DNA of 64,000 nt from Chalara sp. BL73 (taxonomy: Eukaryota; Ascomycota; Leotiomycetes; Helotiales), in assembly GCA_918026815.1 (NCBI GenBank), contig CAKJVC010000131.1:34775-98774 (forward strand), read 5' to 3'. The position numbers were made by a program, and so were the translations under genes. Under the pieces are notes generated by a model. It saw only the letters and a list, made by a program, of their open reading frames with translations. It searched no databases and was not told where the DNA came from. Numbering within the stretch: the first letter of the stretch is position 1; the number at the start of each line of letters is the position of its first letter. Below, piece after piece: positions 42,561 to 54,995 of this stretch.

Positions 42561-43812
42561 ATGGTGGCTCCAGCCGAGAGAGGGACCACCACGATCATTA
42601 TCATCTCGGTGTTGATCGTGCTGGCAACGGTTACTGCAGTGCTAAGATATATGGCTAGGGTGAAGAGAAGACTAAATTTGGAGGTTGATGATTATCTATG
42701 TTTCGTTGGCATGGTCCTGATGTATGCCATGTATATCGAGTTGGTACTCTGTAAGTATTCCTAATGCACATTTTCACAGTAGCTGAACTGACCACTAAAA
42801 AGGGTGCACAATCGGCCGCCTCGGTACTCACATCCAAGATGTCGACGAGAAGACATTGATGACCTTTGGAAAGGTATTACGAGCTGGGCCGGGTGCATCA
42901 CTAAGTGCGATACATTTAGTATAGGGCAATGCTAATCAACTCTCACTAGATCTTTTTTTCGAATCAAATCATCTACTTCCTCCTTATCCCAATCATCAAG
43001 ATCTCAATCGTCTGCTTCTACCGACGAATTTTCCAAACGAATAACTTTCGTCGCATATCTTTAGCCGTCAATTGGGTCCTAGGACTCTGGGGAGCTGGAA
43101 CTTTCTTCGTTTGTGCATTGCAGTGCCAACCACTCTCGGCTTTTTGGGATCTTAGCATCAAAGGAAAATGCATCAACCGCGATATTTTCTCCATCGTCAC
43201 TCAATCGTTCAATATCCTCATGGACTTCGTAATCATGGGCCTGCCACTACCAATTATTTGGGGCTTAAAGACGAGCTGGCAGGACAAGCTCGCTTTAAGT
43301 GGTATATTCGCCCTTGGTAGCTTGTAAGTGCTCCCTTTGCATACCAAGAAACGCCACTAACTTCTCCAGTGTCTGCTTCGTGAGCATTTACCGTATTGTG
43401 CTGACTTCCACTGGCTCCCCAGGCGATGCTACTTGTAAGCAATATCACCTTCAAAGACATTCATCGCTAACGGTTGCCCCCAGACGAGCTCTACAAAGCT
43501 ACACTATGGACACATATCGAACCTGCTGTTGCCATGATTTGCTCTTGCCTGCCAATAATTCGCACTATCCTTCCGAAAGGCACATCCTCGAGTAAGCACT
43601 CCAAAATATCACCCTCGAATCGGCAATACGGCAGCAATTCTGTCCATGGCAAACACCCCACACCGGCTTTTGCTCCTGGAAGCCAGAAAGATAAATCAGC
43701 CTATATCAAGATGTCTAACATCAAGGTATTCGGGGCCGAAAATAGCAATGAGCAATTAGTGAGGGACTTAGTGGAAGAGAGGGATATTGTAATTCGGAGG
43801 TATAAGACTTAG
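42561..43812 (+). CDS. Fungal rhodopsin-family (PTH11-like) 7TM protein 2
   Basis: A 342-residue protein from five exons: 42561-42750, 42803-42873, 42950-43323, 43370-43434 and 43484-43812, all with GT..AG introns and a continuous frame. Features: VDDYLCFVGMVLMYAMY (the family's [WV]DD motif after helix 1), QIIYFLLIPIIKISIVCFYRRI, the conserved Cys-containing FVCALQCQPLSAFWD loop, FNILMDFVIMGLPLPIIWGL, and the family-typical final helix WTHIEPAVAMICSCLPIIRT. The tail is Ser/Lys-rich. Same family as the genes at 39.2 and 46.0 kb; function is likely sensing or membrane signalling but not established. Confidence 0.87.
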
Positions 43813-46003
43813 CTGTCATCATTAACGTCATAGAAGGCATTTTATAGATATATAATTTTGTATCCGTGCCACATAGCCTGGATGCATGCAATGCAAGGAG
43901 ATAATTTCAAGTAAAAGAAGCAGGGAAGCTTCATGCAAATGGACATCATTCTGAAATTACACATTATCCGTTTATTGCGAAAGGGAAACATAGGGGTGGC
44001 AGGCTGAACGTGGAATATATCAACCCTAGTCTGAATGAGGAAAGCCTCACAGAAATTCCTTGTTGCCTCTACGTTGCTTTTTTCCCCTTAGCCTAGATCG
44101 AAGATATTCTAAAGTTTCAAAGATTTATTTATTTCGACAGATCTCCTAAGGAACCTTTGTTACAGATGGACGGCACCATAATACTTTAGCAGACATACTA
44201 GGTAATCTAGGTTGGTGCTTGTGCATCCTCACATTGGTCTAAAACGCCGGTTCTTAGTCTCTGTCTATCGTCGATGGCGTATGTTCAGTGTATATTGGAC
44301 CTTCTAACTGACTTTAAATGTGTTTGATCATGAAGGGCATGGCTCAAGGCCAGCCCTTAGCTGCATTTTGACATGGGCTATGTCGGCTAAGGGCCACCAA
44401 CAGTCTACCAAAGTTTCATGAGGTTCGACTAAAACAACTACCGGAATTTCCGTGAAAAGCTACAGACCGTCCTCAGAGGAAACTACTCAATATATGGGAC
44501 AAGGGCGGGCAATTCTGCGCTGAGATTATGCGGAATTATACAGCCGTCTTTGAAGGCAGTTGGGATGAATGGATCATGAAGGCTCCTCTTATACTTATAC
44601 TTATATGTGCATATTGTTACACATCTAACTGCGGCCATTGTCGCCAATAGTCTATTGACGAGATTCGAGCGTTTTCGAAAGGTGTCTGGTAATCAGGCCA
44701 ACCATTGGGGTGTTAGTTTGTGATGTGTAACTCGTGAGGCGCACACAGGATGGATCACATTAGAAAAGGGGTAATCTCTCTAATTCGCAATACTGAGGCC
44801 AACTGCTGGTAGTCGTTGTTCAGATACTGTATATAGCACTAACAGCTTTAGTCCCATGTATCAAGTAACGAGACGTGTCAGTCTTGCTCACAGCATTTGA
44901 CTACCAAGACCGCATTATAAGTACCGAATCTGATGGCCAGGTGTCCATTCCCAGCCACACCAGCCAAGTAGGCGGAACTTGACACTACAGTAAGCGAACC
45001 CCGCCCGCAATAAAAGCCTGTCTCAGAAGAGTACTAACGGGATCGACAGATCATTTCCAGAACAGATGAAAATGCGGAGAATGTGGCTTCACTTGGGCTA
45101 AGTCTTCAGCATCGGCAGATTGAGACGACGAATTATACTTCTGCAGACAGCGGGAAGAAACAGCATTAATTAACAGTGATATTTCTGGCGGGCGAATGAA
45201 ATGGGCATGTGTTTAAACCACCATTTCCACAGGATGTAATAGGCAAAGCACGTCACCCCCCCAATTGACCACAGCTCGGAATTCCTTTATTACGAACTTG
45301 GAAGGGCTTTATTGTGCTCGAGTAAGGTTAGTTTCATTGTTGTTCCAGCGCTGAATTCGCGAGTCAGCGTAATGGCTGAGGTCGTAGCGTCACGTGCACC
45401 AATTCCGCGTCGCAGTTGTCTCGTACAAGATCTCTGCTCGTCACCGCAACCTTATCACAGATTAGACCTTGTCATGACTTGCATTTACAAGAAAGTTTAA
45501 TACCCAAAAGATCAATAGTCAAATTGGATGCTTCTTGTCCCGTGCCGTAAGTTAGACCCCTGGGTCAATTGGGAGGTTCCCTTCCAAGCAAAGTTCAACT
45601 GGTTGTCTACTTCTGCCGCTTCCAATGAACCACACGTGCGCAACAAACTACAAGCCCACAAGCCACAGGCGCGCTGACGGGTTGACGGCAAAGGTGAAAG
45701 AGTCAGACCCTAGCGACTATAGATATAATGGAGAGAAATATGATAGTAGACTCCATACCCAAATCATCAACATCCCCTGTCCGCCGCCTAGGTAGCCTGG
45801 CTGTACTAGAAACCGGACAGCCATGCGTGCCGGCCGACCCCTGATCTGTACCCTAAATAAAGGGTCCAAGTATTGGGGACAAGCACTGAGAGGTCAGTAC
45901 TCGCGGGTTACTTAACTCATCCCGCCCCATTTGGAGAGTCTTTCTGTTCCTTGCACATTCGCAATTCTGTTTTGTAAATGTCTGGGACCCCACGTCTAAC
46001 GTT
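43813..46003. other. Intergenic, no supported gene
   Basis: About 2.2 kb between the second and third 7TM genes. Only scattered short ORFs; nothing recognised. Confidence 0.4.
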
Positions 46004-47222
46004 ATGTTGATCCTTCGCCGCAACTTGACCACAACCCATTCGCAAGAGTACCTCAATGAGGAATCTGGCCATATTCTCACTGCAGCGTCCGCATTGTTTA
46101 TCGTCCTCAACACAATCTTTCTGTCCTTGAGGTTCTACGCTCGAACCATCACCCAAGGAGGTTTTGGATGGGATGATGTCTTTATCGTTATGGGCTATAT
46201 CGCTAACATTGCACTGTGCATTGTTTCCCTCCGTACGTTGCCTCATCATTGCACGAACTCATCCTAACAAAATTCGCAGTAATCGTCCCTTACGGCGGAG
46301 TGGGCTTGCATCAAGCCCGCGTGGAGATGGTCAACCCGAAGCTCCTCACTGGCTGGGCGAAAGGCATCCTCGCCATCGAGCTGATCTACCTTACCGCTGT
46401 CGCCCTCCCCAAAATGTCAGTCCTGTGCTTATTCCTCCGCATCTTCACCACGAAGGCTAGCCGCCGCCTTACTCAATCCACCATGATCCTCATTACGGTG
46501 AACTGGTTCGCTTTCATGATTGCTTCTTGCAATCAATGCAAGCCGCTCGCATATTGGTGGGATAGGACGATCCCAGGTGGGAAATGTTTCGATGTTCAGG
46601 CCTTCTACAGAATAATGTGTGTACCTAATATTGTTACGGATGTGATTGTCATGCTCCTGCCTATTAAATCCATCGTGGAGCTCAAGCTTCCAACAATCAA
46701 GAAACTTGCACTGTTGATTATTTTCTTAACTGCTAGCTTGTGAGTATTCCTGACGATATCCGAACATGGTTAAGTGCTGATTTTTTCTTCTCCAGTGGGC
46801 TGGTCGCATCAATCATCCGATTCACTGTCTTCTTTAGGACAGACGCATTCACAGACAGGACCTGGGAATCCGTGCCTCTCGTCGGATGGTCCGTCGTCGA
46901 GGCCGGCATGTACCTTATTGCTGCCTGCCTACCTCTCCTCCGCACTGTCGTCGCAAGGCATACCCCCAAATGGCTGAAGGACAAGCTCTCCTCGACTCTC
47001 AAAACATACAGCGGCAGCAGGACCCAAGAAATGCCGATGAACTCCTTGACCGCCAAGACGACGGTGAGCGTCGGACAGAACAAGCAGATGAAGTATTCTG
47101 AGAGCGAGACGGAATTGGTGAAGGGAAACGAAGACATCGCCGTCACGACGGAAATCTCCATACAGCGTAGCGACCCCAGCTTAGAAAAGGAGCGGGCTCA
47201 AGAGACGAGCAAGTGGTCTTAG
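46004..47222 (+). CDS. Fungal rhodopsin-family (PTH11-like) 7TM protein 3
   Basis: A 371-residue protein from exons 46004-46232, 46280-46739 and 46796-47222, frame continuous. Features: GGFGWDDVFIVMGYI (WDD motif), VGLHQARV, KMSVLCLFLRIFTTKASR, the Cys loop FMIASCNQCKPLAYWWD with PGGKCFD, NIVTDVIVMLLPIKSIVELKL and WSVVEAGMYLIAACLPLLRT as last helix. The long C-terminal tail is Ser/Thr/Lys-rich. It matches the classic PTH11-like subtype (CxxCxP loop) better than the other two in this window. Confidence 0.9.
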
Positions 47223-48363
47223 CGTGAGCGTGGTAGAGCATATTATCCCAGATCCATTTCTGCATATTTCAGCCCGGCATTCCTTCAAACCAAATTTCTT
47301 AAAGTGTTATTTTTTTTTTTAACAAATAATGTCTGGGGTACCACATACGAGTCAGCAAAAGCTCCTATACCGCCAATTATTTGGAGGGTTTCTAGAGATG
47401 CCGCCCTTTTGCGATAGTGGCATATCAGATACATACTTACAAATAATGGCGTGCCAGATATACCGCTGTAGACCACCTACATATCTAGTTCGCCACCATT
47501 TTGTTTGTATATATCGGATATAACTTGTTTTCGGCCAAGAGGCTGAATCACGTGACCCATAACACATTTGAATCCAAATAATCTATCCTTTGTTATAATT
47601 GTATATCTTTGTTGTCGATATGGCACCCCACGTATGGTCCACCTTTCCCGATATCGCTACAGCAAACAAGGCATCAAAACTTTTGTCGCGAATGCGCGTC
47701 AGCCTGCTATTTAATTTCGGTCTTGAGTAAATTAGCGACTTGCCCCTCGAATACACCTCACCTCATCGATGAGAACCTTGAACAGCCCATTTGCTTGCCC
47801 TCCACACCGATATACGGAATCGACTTTAAGCACTTGGAAATGTTCTGCAAGTTTAACGGGCACCAGCCCATGCCGAGGGTAGTTTTGTCAATATATATAT
47901 CACATGATCACATCTCCTGACCAAATATAGTTAGTCCCGTATACATTTTACTTGGGAATCGCTTGAAGTATGTATTCCGGGTTATTCCTTTGACAAAATA
48001 GCAGTCTAAACCTCACCACACAACGCTAATACTACTACATGTTACCCCTCTAGGATGACAAGTGTGGAAAGGGAGCGGAGTGCGCGTGTTAAAAATTCAT
48101 AATTCTATCCAGTCTATCCCATCTCTACGAGACTCTAAAGCAGCTAAACATGCAAAATTCTAAATACAAATACAAAACTCCAAATCATTCACACATGCAA
48201 AACTCTAAGGCAAACACAAAACTCCAAAGCAGTCACACATACCATATGAAAATGTACTCAGATATCCCGATGCCAGAGGTCCACATGGCCCAGCCTACCC
48301 TGGGGGCCCGCAGGGACAGTGGAAAGCGACCTGCACTCTTAGTCCGCCAACGAACCTAAGTGC
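47223..48363. other. Intergenic with short direct repeats
   Basis: At about 48149-48240 short units such as CATGCAAAACTCTAA and CAAAACTCCAAA recur four to five times. No gene recognised. Confidence 0.45.
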
Positions 48364-49761
48364 TTAAGCAGAATCAACTTCGTCGATTGTCAACTTCATA
48401 GCCAAGCTGTCGCTGCCTTTGAACGTCCCTTTCTGGACCCAGTTGTATGCTTGGCCTGACTTCGTCACCGCGCTAAACGTGGCTTCGAGGTTGACATCCA
48501 GCTTGAAGGTTGTGAAGCTGGCGGCGCCCACACAAAACTTCCGCGCTGGACAGGCTAGAGTAAAGGTCGCGGAGCGGGTTACCGTTGTTTGGGTGAGCTC
48601 CGTATCAGACTAAACCAAGTTAGTGGTGGATCGATTGATATGAAGGGGCTAGGTGAAGATATACCGTGGAGGGATTAACTTCCCAGTTAGTTGAAGCAGT
48701 AACCTCAGATTTAGCTAAGAATGGAATCGAAGCCTCGGTCTTGACAGTGACACTACCGCCGACTTTCCAGCTAAGGGTGGTGGTGATGGACGATGACTTT
48801 GTCGTAGCGTCAGATGTCGTTAGAGCCATCGACTGCTGAATACTTGAGTTGCGGTTATCGAGGATCACGGACCCGACAGAAAGGGTAGAACCTGCTCCGG
48901 ACGGAGCAATGTTGTTTGTAAAGCCGGAGTATGTGATATTGGTAATCTGAATAGAGGCGAGGTCATCGAGGAAATCGATTCCGAAAGAACCGAAAATGCC
49001 TGTGTTACACTGGGTGCCTTGGATTCGGGCAATGATTCCAGAGCCGACGGGAATAGAATTATCCTTGACGCCGCTAGGATCGAATTCAGGGTCGGTAAGA
49101 AAGCGGGAGAAGGCCCGGTAAGAGTTGCCTGCATCCGTCTTGAAGCTAAACCCATGGACCTGATTAAATGTGCCCTCTTTGACAATGAATTCAGTTATTC
49201 GCTCGTTCGCGCCGAATTCAAAGACGCCCGGTGCGGGGTTTGCCTCGTTTGGATCCTATAGTCTATAAGCTAGGTCACGGACATAAGATACAAATCTTTA
49301 CTTACGCCTGTAACATCCGTCTCGACCCCGGCAATGCTTTTCAGCTTCAAACCGCGAATATTGCTACTTCCCATGGAAGCTTCTATGCTTTGAATAGGCC
49401 CATCAACTAGGAATTCCGGGCAGTCGGGAGAGGCACCGGGCAGATTGGGGCCATGCAGGTATGAGAGGAAAGCCCCGTTTGTCGAAGTGAATTGTCTGGC
49501 CTGGAGCTGTGGCTCGGGCTCTCGGGCCTTGAGGGATGTACCGGTGAGTCTTTGAACCAGATCCGCAATGGCAGCCTCGTCCAAGGGACCATGCTTAACA
49601 ACCTCTGGTGTAAATGTTGGTGATGGCGTAATGGTTACAATGTTGCTGATGTCTTGGCGTGCTTCTAAGGATTGAACACTGGCTGGGGCACTCAGGCCAG
49701 AGCGAGCAAAAAGTGCGGCAGCAAGACTGCAGGTGATACTGGTGCTTGTGAAGCGTCCCAT
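48364..49761 (-). CDS. Secreted protein, jacalin-like plus aerolysin-type beta-pore domain
   Basis: A 430-residue protein from exons 49306-49761, 48665-49255 and 48364-48609 (introns GTAAGT..ATAG and GTATAT..TTAG), all in phase 0. Residues 1 to about 24 are a signal peptide; a pro-like region with ARQ and paired basic sites follows. Residues about 95-245 look like a beta-prism (jacalin-type) lectin fold. Residues about 260-430 alternate Ser/Thr with hydrophobic residues and have the Ser/Thr-rich tongue-like stretch and conserved Ile-Pro-Phe seen in aerolysin/ETX-MTX2 family pore formers. Such two-domain proteins (natterin or Dln1 type) bind glycans and oligomerise in membranes. The assignment is by pattern only; an alternative is an unrelated secreted lectin. 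Confidence 0.6.
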
Positions 49762-52649
49762 GTTGAAAATATTGCTTGGAAAAGCGTGGACTCGGAGAGT
49801 AAGAGATATATCGTGAGTCTACAAAGAGTTTGACCACGTCAACGCAGTAAAGAATGGAGGGGCAAAAGCCAGTAAAGAGCGAAGTAATCTGTTGCTGAAC
49901 GAGAGAGTAGACTTGAAAAGATAGTCAGTAAAGAGTGAAGCAGTCTGCTGCTGTTGAATGAGAGACTGGAAGGAGAGGATTACATGAACTTTTATATATT
50001 TTCAAACAGTGTCATTGTATTCGGTAGTTGACGGCTACTGAGCAAATTGATTGCCATGAAAGCAGAACTTGGCATAATATCTAGAAAGTCATTTTGCTTC
50101 ATAGGTATTAGTCGTTTCAAAGCAATGTACCTAACTATCTGAAACCGTCCAAGCAATTATCCTCTCCTCGACTTTGGGGGGCAGCTCACCTTGTTGCCAA
50201 GAACGAGGTGTACTAACGTTGTATCATTGATACATGGCGTATTATAGCTTGGCATGCTAAAACATGAGATATGACTGCATGATACACCTTTATTCTAGAC
50301 ACCGAAGTAATAGATTCTAGCTCCTGTATGGAAGATGGACCACAGGAAATAGAGAATAAAGTAGAGAAAGCAAGGAGGGGTCTTGTGACTGAACTCCGGG
50401 TCTTCCAGTTCTTGCGTGTCCAAACAATCGATACGTCTCCTATACGACTTCCCCCTTGGACCTAAAATGAAGGCACATCTGAAGGCGCATCTCCAATGCC
50501 AAGATTTCTACGAGGATTACTGTCCAATCTTGGCGGCACCCTGTCCACCTCAGCGAGAGAAGTGTGGGAAGGTAACCAAGCCCAGAGCTAAGCTTTCGTT
50601 CTTCCACGTCCCTATCGATCGTCAGGATGGTTAAGATGTGCGGACGTCGGGCCGTGCATGTCATGCGCGGGGTTACACTTAAGCTTTAATGTTTAACCCT
50701 CCTTACTCCACTGGGACAGTCCAGGACCCTTAAAGCTTATTTGGAACAGTTTGGTGGACACGGCCAGTGCTGCCCCTTCCAATCCTCATACTTGAAATGC
50801 TTGGCGGCAACACTTGCCCAGAAATTTCTTGGTATTGTGCGTGGTTTTTGATTGTTAAACACCATATCATACATTTATTCCTCATTATTTCATCCAAATC
50901 AATTTTTATGGCTTTTGTAGCATTCTATAATTTGGATCCCGAAGCTGGGGCAGGGTAAGACACGATCACAGGGCATCTCCACTAGGAAAACTCGCAAATT
51001 CTGGGAAGGGAGAGAGAGATCGAGAGAGAAAGAGGGAATGCGCTCCATAGCTCGCATAATTCGTTACTTGCGCAATTTCTCTCCATCTCGTGGCCCATGC
51101 GAGATCCCAAACGGCTTTATTCATGATCATTGTCATTGCTTCGATGAAATAAAATCAGATGATCTTCGGTCGCGCCGAAGAAGATAACATGCTAATAAAA
51201 CCTCAATCAATGCCGTAAGGCTTAGCCTCAGGGGAAGAAATAAAGTTCGCCTCATCCTATTATTTCCTACAGTAGTGTGGATGATGGGCTGTGTAGCTAG
51301 CTTGATAGGGATTAGCGACAACACGCCGTTGTTTGATTAACACACTATCATTGGCTGGCTCGCTCATTGTTTGGGCCAAAAGCTTAAATTCGAAGATGGC
51401 AGTTGGGAACTGTAAATGGAGCCCTTTCCTTGTCTTCCCTTCCAGGCTAGGAAAGTCGATGAGAGAAAAAAAAAAGAAGTAGAACAAGAAATAGAAGCGT
51501 AAGCATAAATCCTGGATTTCAGGTAGACAAGAAACTCTCCGTAAATATGTGTAAAACTTATCGAGGGAAGAGTAATCGTCAACTTTGCTGTGCCTATGTA
51601 ATATACTCTAGAGCGCGGTGTTGGCCCCACGAGTTTGGGCGTGTCACTGCGCCCCAATGTCCCCAATCGGCCACCACTAGAGCTTTTGGTTTGACACTTT
51701 GCCGGATACGGCGGCACGACATTGCGTGGATCTTAGGGCTTGGCGTGGCTGTCATTTGGAACGGGACATCCCGTGATATAAGTCTACATAGTACATTTCT
51801 AGATGGTTTCCAGCTTTGTTGCTAGTGAAACCTTGCCGATGAAAACATTCCGCTTGTAAGAAGTTGAATGAGTGAGCGTCTTAGTATATCGGCTTGGCAT
51901 CATTGCTCCATATGCTACTGTCTCGTCTTCACAGTCCAGCTGACTTGACGAACGGCTTGGCTTGAGCAAATCAAGCCAAGATAAACACAAGAATCCTTTT
52001 CCAACTGCCACTCGGCCAACACATTCTCGCTAAAAGTAGTTTGCATTATCTTTTCTCCATAATCTCAGAATATTGAGAACGAGCTTAGTGTTATCCATAT
52101 TTCTGATGGGGATTCACTTGGCATGTATCCCACAATGTTTTAAGAGGCACATAAGCAGTCGGCACATCCTAATCAATTGATATAGTTGTGGCAAAAAGTC
52201 GAATTTCATGATCCTGAATAACACCTAGTACTAAAACTCATGTTCCTTAGTGCGCATATATATAATATCATTGGAATTACTCCTCTCGAATCCGGAATGT
52301 AACGTCCATTCCCGAGCCCTCTCTCTCCTCCTCGACCTCAGTTGAACTTGCACTGCGATTGTCTGATATTTCCGTTCTGCTTTCTCAATAATCTCCATCC
52401 TCACTATTTTCAAAGTATCTCATTATGTTCATCATTACTACGGTGATAAATTTGGCTGTACTGTGAAGCCCCGTGCCAGTGTTGCAGTTTGTTGAATGAA
52501 CTATGTTGAGCCGCAAAAAGCAAATGCCTTTGTGAAAGCACTATTGCGCTTTATAAGTCTGACAAACTAAGTTTACTAATTTGAACTTGGTTTTATAAAG
52601 ATGTTCTCATCCAAGTAACAGGAACACTTTATGTGAGTTAATTGCCTTT
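49762..52649. other. Intergenic, no supported gene
   Basis: 2.9 kb upstream of the secreted protein. A GA-rich stretch near 51,009-51,035 and an A10 run near 51,466; an ORF at 50416-50634 has four Cys but no signal peptide or splice partners. Confidence 0.4.
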
Positions 52650-52940
52650 CTAGCATGGATTAACACACAAAGTATAGAATATCTCTTTCGCATTCTGATC
52701 CATGAGGGTGGGATTTTTCTCACTTTTCCTAAATGCCTCTTTCCAACTCAATAGTTGACCTGTTTCGTCTTCCAGGATGCCCAACCAGACCAAGACAGTC
52801 TCTGCACGCATGTATATGAAAGCCATGATTCCGATTGGATGAATCTTCTCAGGCACATTGGACTGGCCGATTCATCTTGCATCGACCCATCACATCCTGC
52901 TATGCACCGTAATCGATGTTCGCAAAAATACACTTTCTAG
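52650..52940 (-). pseudogene. HET-domain fragment
   Basis: The segment PEKIHPIGIMAFIYMRAETVLVWLGILEDE matches the HET-domain block that reads (R..Q..+M..IY..A..V..WLG) in fungal heterokaryon-incompatibility proteins. No start, no upstream WIDA.CI block in frame and no downstream domain, so it is a remnant. Confidence 0.5.
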
Positions 52941-53292
52941 AGACTAGTCACTGCAAGCCCTCCATATCATATGACATAGCAGATAAAGACCGTCGTCAGT
53001 CATTTCTATTTCGTGTGTCTATAAGAGCAGGGAGAGCAGGGTGAAGCTGTGTTGAGTGGATTCGGAAAGCTTTCTATGGACTGGAGATTGATAGGATGGT
53101 ACTTAGCATAAGCTTAACTGCCTGGCAGAAGCGTACAGAAATACAGCAGTGTAGTATTGTGGGTAGAAGATGTATAAGGGGCCGGTTCACGGCTGCGATG
53201 TACAACCCCAGGAAGTTTTCAACATACGTTATTATTGATGGCGAGCGGATGGTGTAATGAAAAACATAAACTCAAGCTTTAGATAAATATAT

Positions 53293-53446
53293 CTAAATAA
53301 CTCCCCGCCACTGCTGTCTGATCTTTTCCATCTTCAGAGCCTCTGGCCACGACTCGAGAAGTGTGTCGATAAACTTGTCCAAAAAGCGTTTCTTAGATTC
53401 ACCTGACTGGCGGTGGTCCGGGTAAAATTGAATGGCATCAGCCCCT
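53293..53446 (-). pseudogene. Short coding-like fragment, unknown
   Basis: About 50 sense codons ending in TAG: ADAIQFYPDHRQSGESKKRF and LDKFIDTLLESWPEALKMEK. The amino acid pattern looks like the end of a real gene. No family recognised. Confidence 0.3.
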
Positions 53447-53715
53447 CACATTATAACGTCCGCTATAGGAATTCTTTCATATACTTTAAGTGAGAGGATC
53501 GCTACGGGCATTTTTAGAGTTCTATGCCTAAGGTTAGAATCCGGGCCATCCAAGCGCAGGTTTATTGCCAAGAAGACTGTTTAGGCATCACTGTTCACGT
53601 GATGGCATATTCGGCGATGTGCCCAACACCATCCTTAAATGCAACAAACCCCTCTCTATGATGACTTTAAATGCCAGCTCCTTGCTTGCCGCCATCTTTC
53701 AGACTGTTCGTCGTA

Positions 53716-54621
53716 ATGGATACAACACATCTCAACCTAGGTCAGCCCCAAGGATACGCGTGTCGGAAGCTCAGAATTGTCGACTACACCTTGGACGATG
53801 CTGATCTCGAAACTCGATGTCTTCTCGATAATGGACGACACCAAATTCAACCGCGGAATTCGGTTGGCCAACTAGACGTGCTCCCACTTGAAATTGTTAC
53901 CGACATACTCGTTGCACTTGATCTGCCCACGCTGACTGCCTTTCGGCGCATCAACCGTCGTGCAATGAGCCTTGTTGATTCACTGCATCAGTACGGAACG
54001 GTGTTAAAGCATTGCCCCAATGTCCTTCGGGCGATTATTAGCATCGATGCAAATTACTTTGACTGCAGGACACTATACAAGACACTCTCTACCAGTAAGT
54101 GTGAAACCTGCGACCGATTTGGCGGCTACCTTTACCTCATCACCTGCAAGCGCGTGTGCTACTTTTGCTTCACATCAAATCTCGAATATCTCCCAATATC
54201 AGCCACGTATGCGGCTAAGCACACTGGCCTCTTGAGAAAGGAACTCAAGCATCTGCCTCACATCCTAAGTCTACCCGGAAGGTACACTGCGTTCGACAAG
54301 CAGTCCAAGAATAGGATTATGCTCTATGATTGGCAAGCTGTGCTTAACAAGGCATCGAAGACATCCATTCAATCATTCGTAGAGAGGATGCTGGAACAGG
54401 ACCATACGACGAGAGAGCCTCGACGATACATGTCAATCATCTCCGCCCCTTACTTCGGCTCGCTGGGTCACTCGGCTGATTGGGGCTTCCACTGCGCTGA
54501 CTGCATAGACGACACGGAGCCTGCGACGCATTTCAGAATTAGGTATACAAGAGATGCCATTCTTGGCCACATCGGACGGCATAGTGGTAAACCAGAAAAT
54601 CAGGTTGTAGGAGATGCATAA
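53716..54621 (+). CDS. F-box protein with Cys-rich (zinc-ribbon-like) region
   Basis: A single-exon protein of 301 residues (316 if the ATG at 53671 is used; 53716 is preferred because the extra residues are hydrophobic and unlike the rest). An F-box lies at about residues 50-92: LDVLPLEIVTDILVALDLPT followed by LTAFRRINRRAMSLVDSL. It predicts binding to SKP1 in an SCF ubiquitin ligase. A CxxC..CxxxCxxC cluster (CETCDRFGG, CKRVCYFC) and a later FHCADC follow, typical of a class of fungal F-box proteins. Substrate unknown. No frame breaks. Confidence 0.85.
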   Translation: MDTTHLNLGQPQGYACRKLRIVDYTLDDADLETRCLLDNGRHQIQPRNSVGQLDVLPLEIVTDILVALDLPTLTAFRRINRRAMSLVDSLHQYGTVLKHCPNVLRAIISIDANYFDCRTLYKTLSTSKCETCDRFGGYLYLITCKRVCYFCFTSNLEYLPISATYAAKHTGLLRKELKHLPHILSLPGRYTAFDKQSKNRIMLYDWQAVLNKASKTSIQSFVERMLEQDHTTREPRRYMSIISAPYFGSLGHSADWGFHCADCIDDTEPATHFRIRYTRDAILGHIGRHSGKPENQVVGDA

Positions 54622-54995
54622 CGTCGGGATTTTTGTTGCAACATCACAGTTGTCAAGCTAAATAAAAACTAGATTCTCTCATGCCAAATTTCCCATAAAG
54701 ACGCCCAAATCGCCGATTTGCGACCTAAATTTTTTTTTATTAAACGCGAGTAGAGTTGGATGACATGAAAACGGGCAAGGAATATCGGACTCGCCACCTT
54801 GATTTTCATACGCTCTATTCGCCTGGTATCAACTCTGAAAACGCCTTAAACTTGCACAGCGCACTTGAAGCCCCCAATCTTCGATTGGAATCGAACATTG
54901 ACCATTCCTTGGGCTTCACTTTGTTTATCCAACTAATGAATCAATCTCAAAAGGGCCCCCTTCAGCAAGAAAGGCTCGTCTAGACCATCGGACCA

